A DNA stretch of 64,000 nt from Sphagnum magellanicum (Eukaryota; Streptophyta; Sphagnopsida; Sphagnales; Sphagnaceae), in assembly GCA_021904315.1 (NCBI GenBank), contig CM038920.1, positions 11,470,001 through 11,534,000 of the forward strand. Direction: 5' to 3'. Below the pieces are notes generated by a model. It ran no database searches. It was not told the DNA's origin and saw only the letters and a program-made list of their open reading frames with translations. The position numbers and the translations under genes were made by a program. Shown one piece after another: positions 1 to 10,501 of this stretch. Within the stretch, counting starts at the first letter, position 1, and each line of letters starts with the position of its first letter.

Positions 1-701
1 GTATGTGAATGGGACCCAGTCTGAGAGCCATCATAATATTGGGGTGTTGTTAACTTCCTTGTCTCAACCTGGATTATCAGGTATTTCATAGTTTCCTAAT
101 TGTGCATTATGGTGGGTTGGGAACTCTATCAGGTAAGTATGATCGGGGTTCATTTCCAGGACAACCATGTTGCCACTGGATTTGGTAATCACCTGGCACG
201 GCCAATCTTCCGGGATGAATGGAAAGAGGACATGACTTTGGAGGAAGGTGTCAAGCTTCTTGAGAAATGCTTGCTTGTCTTATTTTACCGTGATCGGTCT
301 GCCATCAATAAGTTTCAGGTTTTTTACTCATCATCTTTTTCATTCATGCTGTTTATCATTATCAATTTTTGGCATTTGCACATCACATTTGAGTTCCCTC
401 TCTCTGTGAAGGTTGGTTTTGTTCCAACTCAGGTGATGACTTGAACAATAGGAAGTTATGAAAAACATTCCTCTGAGGAATTGTGTTGCATGCTGAAGAG
501 CAACAACTAGAGCTCATCTGCAAACTCAAGACTTAAAACCTTGTGTAAACTTTCATGCTAATCAGATGTTGTATTGGATGAATGTAGATAGCCAATGTTA
601 CAGAGGGTGGTAGTACCATCACAGAGCCATTTGCATTGAAGGTAAATTGGGAGTTAGAGGCTTTCCGTAACCCAACTAAAGGAGCTGAGGGCTCTTGGTA
701 A
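1..701 (+). CDS. PBG1: 20S proteasome subunit beta type-4 (PBG1), 3' part
   Basis: This is a non-catalytic beta-4 (beta-7 in yeast numbering) subunit of the 20S proteasome core, acting in cytosol and nucleus. Two coding exons are visible. Exon 133-318 encodes VSMIGVHFQDNHVATGFGNH, continues through LARPIFRDEW and LLEKCLLVLFYRDRSAINKFQ, and ends at a CAG|GT donor. Exon 588-701 encodes IANVTEGGSTITEPFALKV and ends AFRNPTKGAEGSW, then TAA. Both are phase 0. The match to plant PBG1, including the GSW end, is strong from memory of the family. Bases 1-132 are read as the 3' part of an intron, because the preceding family residues (the YLGM region) are not encoded there. The N-terminal two thirds lie outside the window. 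The acceptor at 131-132 abuts a GTAAGT that is itself coding (V-S). Confidence 0.93.
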
Positions 702-2457
702 CTCTCTCTGAGGGCATAATGTGATCCAGACTTCTCTTGATTCAACGAACCCTCCAGTGTTCTACATTTTAAAGAGGTCTTTGCCCCTGTGACACACAGT
801 GAAGAGTAGTCTTCTGTTTGCAAGGGTGCATTGTGATACTTCCAACTTGATCAAAGAAGTAGGTTGACTGTTTTTTGCTATCCACACAGTAGTTTATGGA
901 TATAACTTTCCTCGATTGTTTTTGAGGTAAGAGCTGTGAAGGTTATGTTGTATAAACTTCCATTTTCTTATTTTGGCAAAGAGATGATGGTATCAGTAAT
1001 TGTTTTTTTGCCTTTGCAGTGGAATGGAATGCTGTGGGATTGTAGCAGCATTTCTATCAGAAATAGGTTCGTTTGTGTGTCTAAAAATATGAGATTCCTG
1101 CCAAAAGCAAGTTTCTAGTTGCAATAACTATTTTGTTCTAGGCTCCATAAAAAAAGTTCCTCAGGATCAATCAGTCATGTCTTGACAGAGAGAAGTTTGG
1201 GTTTTTGTTTTTCTTGCAAAATTGGTGCATGCTTGATGGTCTATGGTGGGTGGCTCACAGCCTCAATGTACTCCAGCTTAAATTTCAGAATTTAGAGAGA
1301 TGTCAATTTGGTATTGAATGTGGATGACAGTACCATATTTGGTATTGAGTTTCTACTTAAAAGGCAAATGCATGGGGTACGGAAGCAGAATGTATAATTT
1401 AGAGCCACAGGCACAAAGCCTATCATGATACATAACCAACTCTGTATGTCAACTTTATGTCTTTACTCTCTGATGTTCTCTTAAAATGGGAGAAACTTCA
1501 GCTGTGGAAAGCAGTACTGAGATGCAGTTATTTAGAGCAATATGACAATGCAACCAAGTTATTCAGATTTGGGTAACTTTTTATTGTGATGGTTTCAGAT
1601 TTTTATGGCTAAAAGGAAACAATCCTTAGTACTTATTGAATGTCAGTCAAGTCTGCCAAGTATCAATAGGAGGACTTTTTCCAACAATTTCGATCATCTC
1701 GCATCTAACTCTTGATAGGTAAACTAATACAGACACTGTGAATATTGATTGCGTCTACACCAATCCAGGCCTTTAGCACTACCATGTGCATTTAACTTTG
1801 GAGCCTGGTGTAAAATCTTCAGTACCTTATTCAACAGCACACAGCAGTGACATTTTCAACATTTCGAAGGTCACAAAGAGACAGAGATCCATGTAATAAC
1901 TAATACCGTTACTAGTATGAGTGTTGCCGCTGGAATAATAAACCTAATTGCAAAACTGGCGTAAGAATCTCTTTCCAACTGTTTGCTTGCGATAAACAGA
2001 GGTGTGTAATCTGCAAATTCGATTGTAACTGGATTCCAATTCACTGTGCATCAAGCCCACAATTTGGTTGCACACACTTAATTCCATCAATTGATGTCTG
2101 TTCCAAGTTCACACAAGACTGCACATCTAGGTACAGAAATTCTTTTTGGTGATCCACTTCTTGCATAACAGGACTGTTCATCCCAAGGATTGGGGATGTT
2201 CTCATGCTTAAACACATTTTCATGAACATAACCTGCTCAAGAATAAAAGGACACATAAATCTTTGAATTCATTTTTCACAGTTTAAGTAGCAGCAAAAAA
2301 GACACATCGGTCACCTCGGAGGCAAGAGGGGAAGTACTATGTTATGGCACACTGGAGACTTGAATCTGTAGTCACTTCACATGTTTGGCAGATGGTAAAA
2401 TATCACTGCTTGAGGCAAAGCAGTCATGAACCAGCTCAAGGTTTGCCTCAACCAAAA
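702..2457. other. Convergent intergenic region with 3' UTRs
   Basis: Non-coding stretch between the PBG1 stop (701) and the VTE2-1 stop (2458, minus strand). Only short shadow ORFs are present and none resembles a known protein. It presumably contains both 3' UTRs and poly(A) sites. I see no RNA gene or mobile element. Confidence 0.7.
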
Positions 2458-5400
2458 TCATCGCATGAAGGGAATGAGTATGTACTCTGCATAAAATAGC
2501 TGGATGCAAAAACCACAATTGTCAGTTGTGCTGACCATCATAACATAAACTGCAGGGATGCATATGGTGCTGCAGTATACAAAGCTTATTGTGACTGCTT
2601 CCCTGACTCATACAGTGACAGTGAGGATGTCCAGAGGTTTGATGAACATTTAGGAAAGTCCATATCTATAAGATTGCAGAGAAACTACACAATAACTCTT
2701 GAAAGTCACTTCCAGCAAAACAAAACAAACACGGCAAGAATGGGCATGCATGACATAAAATATAGCAAAGTTCAGTAGCGAGCATTTACAGACCTTCCAA
2801 ATGAACATGTACCATGCTGCAATAGCAGCTTTGCTTTTCAAATTCACGTTCTGAGACCTCATCCACAAAATACTGGCAAATGCAACATGGCCTACACCCT
2901 GCAGATGTCAAGCACTTCCCTCAGTCCAAAGTTTGATTAGGCTAGTGAAGGGATCATCAGCACATGGGGGCCTCCTATCACAACCAGAGTATGACACATC
3001 TTAGGAACTAAGGATGTTTTGATAACCAGTTATTTAATGAATATCAGCTATGAGAGTCAGGTAGTGGATTCTGGAAAAGCTGAGAAGGTTTGTGAGTAAC
3101 CATGGCAACTTTAGTCCACAATGTTGGTGATGTTAATCCAACAACCAAAGCAGCAGTGTAGGCAGCCTGTAGCAACCAAACACAAAGCCAGAAGACCTGC
3201 TCCATCCAGCACAACATATAGACACTTGCTTGTAAGCATTTAATGGATGTGAGTTCCCTTCCTGTCAAGTGGTCTTTCCAAGCTAAGCATCCAGAAACAG
3301 CATGAAGATGGCCATTAAAACTGATGGACCAGGAGTATGTGGGTAACAACTGTTAACAAATCACAGAGAAGTGACAGCACTAGTACATTTGCAGAAGCTT
3401 ACCCGTTTCTTCCCCATTCGAACACTGAAAGAGCGGATTCCAAAGACTCTATCCCCTTCAACATCAGGGATATCCTGAGACAGGTGGTTAAGAAAATACA
3501 TTTAGATAAAACCTTCACAGACTTTCTACCAAACTCTATGAGACTTACTGTAAATACTTGTCAGGTGCAAGAATTCCAGGTGCTTGAATATGAATAAATC
3601 AAAAACTTATGCACACAAAAAAAACCCTACAGTACCTTGGAAAGGGCTATAACAATGGAGAAAAAGCACATGAAGCCTGTTATAAACCACAGAGGCCTTG
3701 TCATAACTGCTGCTCGTCTAAATACAGAGGCCTGCTTCCAAAGCAAAAGAACAAGTTCACTCCAGTTTTCCACAAAGCTATGTGCCATCAATGCCTTATG
3801 AACACAACTAAGTTTTGCCAATGTTTGACTGAATTCTGGGATACCTTGTCTGTGCCATCCACTTTTAACAAATTTTCCATGAAACGGAGATCAGTTCATA
3901 CAGTACACACATATGAGCAACATCGGGCTCTGGAGTTTCTTGTGAAACCAGAAGGAGCTGCATTGCCACTCTGAAGAGCAGAATCACACCTGCATGTGTA
4001 GGTAGAACCCAAGCTGAACAACAATAGCCCTAACCACCAGGATACAGCTTGCAGCAGCAACAGCTGATCTCTTCCATCTTAGGAATGGAAGCTGGAGAAG
4101 ATGGCACAAATGAGAGGAGGAAATTAGTGCCAAAATTCTACCTCCACTTGGAACTGCTATACATTTGTACCACACAATGTACATGCAGTTCTTATACTAT
4201 CACTCCTGAGAAACCTTTCAAGAAAAAAAAGCATGAAGAAAGATCGATGATGCTGTTCACAAACCCAGAAAATGTCAATAAGATTCAGATGATGCATGTT
4301 AAGCTCAGTATCTTGGTTTCCTAATAGCAAAGTTTTTCAGTTATGCACCAATCTCCAAGTTTACAGACTATCTTGTATCATCTCATGTGCATGAAGGTAC
4401 AATATAAAGGAGGTGATGACCTACATCAACTGAATAAGCTGTTCCCAACACCAAGCTGACAGTCAATGCCCACATCAATGGCCTTGAACCTACATAAGCT
4501 CCAATTGCTAGGCTCTGCAACATGCACAAAATGTGCATGGAAGTTCAAGCACGGTTTACAACATGTTACATCTGGGAAAGATTAGAATTCACAGGACAGT
4601 TTATATCATCTTATACCTTGACTATTAGGCCTCAACACTGGTACTCACAGAACTTCCCTTGCTTTAAAATGCTGAGGAAGCTCGATCCAGAGAAAGTTCT
4701 GAAATGCATTTGTCTATGACAAAAAGTACCAGGCCAAAGAAGGTCGTCTGAAAGCATACCACTGCAGCAAAGGTAGTCACAAGTGCTATTCCAGTTGCAG
4801 TAGAATACTCTCCAGAAGCAAGTGGAAGATATGGCTTGTTGACCTGGACATGTACCATCAGGTGCTGAAGTGTCAAATACATCAGAGATCAACACAGATT
4901 GCAAGCCACTGAGCTCCTAGGCATTGGTTCCCAAATTATCATCTGTTAGGGACAAGAATCATACATGACATTTCAGTGCGCAGGATTGAAATATTATTTA
5001 TGATTCTTGTCACTAACAGATGACAATGTACAGTAATCATGCTCTTGGAAACTACATGTCACTGTCTGAACCAAGTCACATCTTACACCACACAAATAAA
5101 CCATGGCACCACACAGCAAGCCCAACAAGATCTCAGGCATTTACTTCCTTGGATGCACCAATCATGAGTATTACCTTATCAATCTCAATGTCATGGATTT
5201 GGTTCAGTCCCACAATGTAGACATTCATGCAAAGAGCCGGAATCAGAGCCTGCAAAAGGATTACATTTAGAAAAGATTGGAGTTGTTTGTATTCGCCTTG
5301 CATGAGGTATCTGGACATTATTCATACTCAATGTGGTCCTCTCCAAAGTGATTCTCCACTATGGTGTCAATGAACAGTGCAGGTCACTGCATTTATCACC

Positions 5401-6711
5401 CTTCCAGTTGACTTGACACATGTAGAAGAGGACAAATGAAACATTGTACAATTGTTTCTGAGAGTTGTTCATCACTTCAATTTGCTTACTTCCTACACGT
5501 GGCGAAGGCAAGGCCCAGGACATACTTGCCTGAAGTAATCCAACGAAGAAGGTCATAGAGATGTCAGCTGGACTTTGGACAGCCATAAGTGACACAGATG
5601 TAACACCCAGAGCCTTTATATCAGCACCAAATTTTTCATGTTAGATATAGTTGAAGTCTGAAGGCAAGCACTCACTACTTAAAAATCTTAACACTCTGCA
5701 AAAGTGCCATGTTCTCAAGCAGCAATTATTGATGAGAGGAAGGGAATCTCTGGAGGAAAGTTGCTTTGTTCAGCATTGAAGGCATTTCCCATATCAATGG
5801 GAGCTACATAAGATAACCATGCAAGAGTTTAAAATGATTGTCACTTTCCTGCTTCAAGCAGCTTGTGAAATGATGTAAGAAAGAATTGAGAAAGAGAAGC
5901 ACATACAGCAAATAGAGCAGGCAAGCAGTAGTAATAAGAGCATTGATGGCTCAAGTTTTGTAATCAGTCATAGTTGTGTGGAACTCACAGAGCCAATGAT
6001 TGTATGGGGTCGACAGAAGCGAGAGAATGGATCAAACCAATCAAACCAACCTACACCTGCCTCTCCAATCAGTTCCTCCACATCTGCTGCTGGCACAGCG
6101 GAGCCTTCGTCCAATTCCATAGGCCTTGCAGTTGCCAAAATGCAAAACTTTAGTTTCCTGCCAGCTTTGTATGGTTGAATCAGAATGTGCCTTCCTGGCA
6201 CAACATCGCCATTGTGACTACAAATTGGTTGTGTGGAGATGCAAACACCACCAAATGGAATACGGAATATCGGGGCCTGGTTCATAGCTGTTATGCAGTT
6301 GGGAAGAGAAATGTTTCAGATTAGTGTTTGACATACCAGCAGTGCTCTAACATATCAATCAACGAGTTTTGATCGTACAGAAGTGGGTTTTTCCACATTG
6401 ATGCAAAGTCCATTACCCACCAAGTGGACAAAAGATTGGCAGAATTGCAAATGACCTAATTCAGAATCTGAGGGTAGAACCAAAAGAAGCAGGCAAAGCA
6501 CATGGACAGATCTTATGACAAATTGCATTAGTCTTGGGAGAGGAGGGCAGGTATTCTCACATTGGGATACAACGACTTTCGTGGAAGCTGTTGTCTTCCG
6601 GCTGCAGATTGATGCTCGTTGCTGGGAAAGCCGGGCAGTCAATTTTATCTGTTGATAAGCTTGTACACATGCTCGAGGGTTGAAGATCTGAGCCCGGTTT
6701 AAAGCCTCCAT
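2458..6711 (-). CDS. VTE2-1: Homogentisate phytyltransferase, plastidial (VTE2-1/HPT)
   Basis: UbiA-family prenyltransferase that joins homogentisate to phytyl diphosphate, the committed step of tocopherol synthesis, in the plastid membrane. Twelve exons give 431 aa: 6711-6561, 6287-5989, 5613-5530, 5249-5175, 4843-4760, 4514-4425, 4091-3990, 3731-3636, 3474-3403, 3196-3101, 2898-2794, 2499-2458. After the phase-1 first intron every exon is phase 0. Residues 1 to about 100 are Ser/Thr/Arg-rich and fit a transit peptide. Two Asp-rich Mg-prenyl-diphosphate motifs are intact: NQIHDIEID (about 194-202) and DIPDVEGD (about 328-335). [12 protein letters not shown] and the C-terminus [13 protein letters not shown] favour VTE2-1 over the solanesyltransferase VTE2-2. 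The start ATG opens the only suitable upstream frame, and splicing CAA T|CT ATG joins it to exon 2. Intron 3 has a GC donor (CAG|GCAAGT). Confidence 0.95.
4940..5022. repeat. Intronic foldback (23-nt arms) in VTE2-1
   Basis: Arms 4940-4962 and 5000-5022 are reverse complements with one mismatch in 23. The 37-nt spacer has a further 6-bp pairing (ATTTCA/TGAAAT). It lies in the intron between exons 5249-5175 and 4843-4760. The geometry resembles a miRNA precursor or a very small inverted-repeat element. Expression is unknown. Confidence 0.75.
5528..5529 (-). other. Non-canonical GC 5' splice site of VTE2-1 intron 3
   Basis: On the minus strand, exon 5613-5530 ends in CAG followed directly by GCAAGTATG. 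Apart from C for T at +2 this matches the donor consensus perfectly, as is usual for GC-AG introns. No in-frame GT alternative preserves the conserved [13 protein letters not shown] join. Confidence 0.85.
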
Positions 6712-7740
6712 TTCTCAGGAGCAGCAAGGTAGCAGAAGAACTGATCCAAAGATGAACGAACGCAAACGCCGCCAATGCAGACAATCAAGTCTCCCAAGCT
6801 GCAATAGACGTTGACGTCGTTCGTCCTACACTACTATTCTGTTTCCACAATCACCATTCATTGCATGCAATGCTCTTCAGTTAGACTTCGCACACATTTT
6901 ACTGCGGCATAGGAGCGCAGATTTCTCTCAGATAGACGCGTTGCACTAGACTCCAGTAACATGTTAAGATGCTTTGGTTTTCTACATTATTCAAAGAGAG
7001 TTCCTGGTGGCTCCACGGATTCTGTTGTGGAGTCGCACAGCGTCTCTTTGCAACGGTTGTCTCTCGCACTCTTGAGACAAATCCACTTGTGATGCAATGC
7101 GATGATGCCTTCACCAGAAACGGTTTGAAGGAGCCTTCTGAGTGCGGCGAGAGGTCTCAGATATGTATGCGCTTGCTAACTTCTTGCACCTTGCCTTCGA
7201 GATTTTGTGCTTCGAGAACTGAAGTGATAACAACAATAGCTCTCCGTCTCCCCTACTACAATGCGACTACAATTTCGTGACAAACTGAGAAAAACAAATG
7301 AGAGAAACAACGGCGCCTAACAAAGGATGAAGCTAGATTGATCTCTTGTCTACTGACGCAGAACTCCAAATCATTCCAAGAACACGGATGGCAACGTTAA
7401 GCACACGGGAATTGAGCAAACAGCCAGAAAAACACGAACCTCCAGAAAGAGCGAGAAAGAAGAATCAAGAAAATGAACAATGTGTCTGGTCGATTCGATC
7501 AACACACAGAACTATTATTGCAGATCCTTCTTGCTCCCGGGGAATATTTCCGAAATGCAGCAGCTTCTGTTAAGGGAAAATGTGCAATCTGTTAAGGAAA
7601 GACAACCAATGATGCAAACGAACAAAATCCTTTACGGAGTTTCAAAACGGAGCAGCTCCCGAAAACCGGACTCTCCTGCGAAAACCACCAGAAAAGCTTG
7701 CGATCAAGCTAAATGATAGCTCTACACCCCCGAACTGGCC
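6712..7740. promoter_or_regulatory. Upstream region of VTE2-1
   Basis: Non-coding region upstream of the VTE2-1 start codon, presumably 5' UTR and promoter. A TGACGTC element at 6812-6818, about 100 bp upstream of the ATG, contains the ACGT core bound by bZIP factors. GC content is higher than in the desert further right. Short ORFs here resemble nothing known. The core promoter and transcription start cannot be placed by eye. Confidence 0.45.
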
Positions 7741-7775
7741 AGAAAAAATAGGTACATTAATGATAGGCTTTGCAT

Positions 7776-7808
7776 GAGAGAGAGAGAGAGAGAGAGAGTG
7801 AGAGAGAG
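7776..7808. repeat. (GA)n microsatellite
   Basis: About 33 bp of almost pure GA with one TG interruption. A second, imperfect GA stretch follows near 7881-7900. The region up to about 8200 is purine-rich (G/A runs near 8110-8160) and separates the VTE2-1 upstream region from the AT-rich desert. Confidence 0.95.
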
Positions 7809-9399
7809 CCAAAAAAAAAAGTGTAGACTAGCAACCTGTGATGGCATGCAATGACATAGGGCTGCAGAGCATGCAACCGCGTAGAGAGAGAGAGAAAGAA
7901 AGAGCGCCTGCATCGGAGCTCCAGGGCCGAGTCATCGTCTTCGCCGGCGTGTCTGGTTCCAAATCCCGCCACTTGGGGCAGAATGAACCCCATTTCCTCC
8001 CCCCGCCCTCAGTGGGTCCAGTATCGCGTCCGTTTGGAGCGTTCGAAAGAGCAGATGGTCGGCATGACAAATGTGATGAAACGCTCCAAAACTTTTTAGT
8101 ACCTATGAGAAAGAAAGGGAGAAGCGGGGGAGGAAGGGAGGGAGGGGAGGGGGCGTGGGGGGGATGTAAAGCTCAGAGGCAAGGGAAAACTACTTCGTGA
8201 AATACAAACAGTTTTGAATGTTTTAATTATTTTCTATTCATCTTTGTTGGTTTTGACATATGGTTCTGGTTTTGAAGATTATTTTGCAGTTGTGGCACTA
8301 CCACAGAAGGTCCACTAAGTCAAAATATATTTTATAGGGGGTGGGCAGTTGGTTGTTGAGATGGAGAGTTTTTTTGACATCTAGTTAGTTTGTGTTGTTA
8401 ACTTGACATCCTTTAAATTCTCGCTTGTTTTTAATACTTTGTTACATTTTTCGAATCAGCTAATGATATGATGGTGTTTATAAAATAAAGTTTTGCAGGG
8501 TTTTGATGAAATATAATAAATGGTGAAGCACTTATATGGTTTTAAGTAGACCCCCAGCAACAAGCTAGTAGACATTTAACTTTCTTTAGGTTTTTGTCCA
8601 ATTGGGTACTTACCGGTGTTGGACATTTCTATTTTTTATTTTTAAAAATATTTTTTTAATTTTTTAATATTCATTTTATCATTTAAATATTATAAAATGA
8701 CCTCCCATTCTGATTTTTTAATTGGAATTCAAAGAACCTTTTTTCTTTTTTCTCAAAATCAAACAACTTTCATTTTTGGTGAAAAGTTTCATAATCAAAG
8801 AACCTCTGATTCCAATTTTTTCAAAAAGCCTAAAAAGTGATTGGGTTTCACCCTCTCCCTCCCCCCCTCCCCCTCCCCAAATGGCAAAGAATAAACAATT
8901 TCATGGAAGGTTATTTGACCAATTCTTTTTGAAAATTAAAACTACAATAATATATTAGAATTGAATCTTAGATTTTTTGAGATTGTGATAATATGTCAAA
9001 CCACATTATTTTATTTATTTTTAAAAAAAAACCATGGTTGTATATCTTTGAGAACTACCCTAAGAACCTTATCAACAAAGCAACAAATGTTGCCCAAAAC
9101 TAAATAATAATGATAGAGTAAGTGCAAGGTGGATTGGAGGGTGAGGGGAGGGAGAAAAGAAGTATAGTTTTGGGACAATTTTTCATCTTTTGTAGATAAG
9201 AAGGTCAAAGTTTGAGTATGAAGCTTTAATAACAAATGTGTTATCATTTTTTTTTGGATGACACAAACATCAAATTAAATCATTAAGTTAATTTTGTTTT
9301 AGTGGTCATGGAGGATTTTTTTGTACAAACAAGGTCCAATAAAAGCCAAAAATGTCATTGTGAACTCCAATTATTACTTGAATTTTACTTAGGTTGTCT

Positions 9400-9467
9400 C
9401 TTTCCATTGGGCTATTATGATCACAACTACACACAATGAGTTGTGATCATAGTAGCACAATGGAAAG
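9400..9467. repeat. Short hairpin, 29-nt arms and 10-nt loop
   Basis: Arms 9400-9428 and 9439-9467 pair at 27 of 29 positions across a 10-nt loop. Pairing stops abruptly at both outer ends. It could be a tiny MITE remnant or a small-RNA-producing foldback. Confidence 0.85.
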
Positions 9468-9842
9468 CCACTAACACGGGCCCTATTACAACACTATTCT
9501 CCATTGTATAGTTGCAATAAGCTAATTAAAATTTATAACTAATGAATGCTAATAGATTCGCATTTTAATTATTTTCTAGTTATTTTGTAATTACACAGAG
9601 GTTCCAATAAAAGGTGACAAATGACAACTTATGGTGACTCACAATTTGACTTGTAACTCTCACAACTTCTACATTTGATCAATGTGGAGTTATGAGAGCT
9701 ATGAAATAACTATAATATAATATCACTCAAAGATTTGTTCAAGTGGAATATAATGTGGAAGACTTAAAAAATCTATTGAAAGGGTAGTTCAAATGAATTT
9801 GAAAGATTCATAAAACAAGTGTGTGTAGAGATTCTACCAAAA

Positions 9843-9861
9843 ACACACACACACACACACA
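9843..9861. repeat. (CA)n microsatellite
   Basis: About nine CA units in tandem within AT-rich DNA. Confidence 0.95.
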
Positions 9862-10463
9862 AATTATTAGTTTATAAGTTACAAAATTTCAAATTAAAAT
9901 TCTAGGTTGCATAACTAAATTGGCTTCTACCAAATTGGTTTGATAAGTAATGAAAAATAATCACAACTTTAAACTATTACAAAAATCAGTACTTATTCTA
10001 TTACAAGTTTCAACGTACAAATGAAAGAGCATGTTTTAAGATAAAAAGCAACATCACTTGTGGAAAGAAAACTTAGTTACTTTTTTAAATCCACTTTTGA
10101 AAAGAAAAATAAAATTACTAATTTAAAGAAAATATTATGAAGTTTGTTCTTTCTAATGTGTGATCAAATTTGTGTGAAAGAGATCGAAAAACAATTCATA
10201 ACTATATATATCCTTTGAAAGGGCAACATTCACCTTTTCAAAGAGCTCTAAGCTACCAAAAGAGTTTGGTGCCCCATGCCAATGTTGTCACATCTTGTCA
10301 ATGACTTTTCAAGAGGTCAAATCTACAACTACTATTATGCCATGCAAATCTTCTTTAAAAGTTGCCAATTCAATAGGTTAATGATTATCGAAAGCACCCA
10401 AAAAATAAAATAAAATTGTCCTTTAATATGTGAACCCAATTGAGTGGGAAAAAAGTAATGGAA

Positions 10464-10501
10464 AGGGGTTGTCATGAGAGATTTTGTCATAACAACCCCT
10501 T
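10464..10501. repeat. Small inverted repeat
   Basis: AGGGGTTGT followed by ATGA pairs with TCAT and ACAACCCCT. This gives about 14 bp of stem with one mismatch and a short loop. It is not followed by a T-tract, and no gene is nearby. Confidence 0.6.

Noticed and set aside
7722-8200. Several overlapping ORFs over GA-rich DNA
   Set aside because: Ser-Leu and Arg-Glu runs come from the microsatellite; no similarity or splice pattern.
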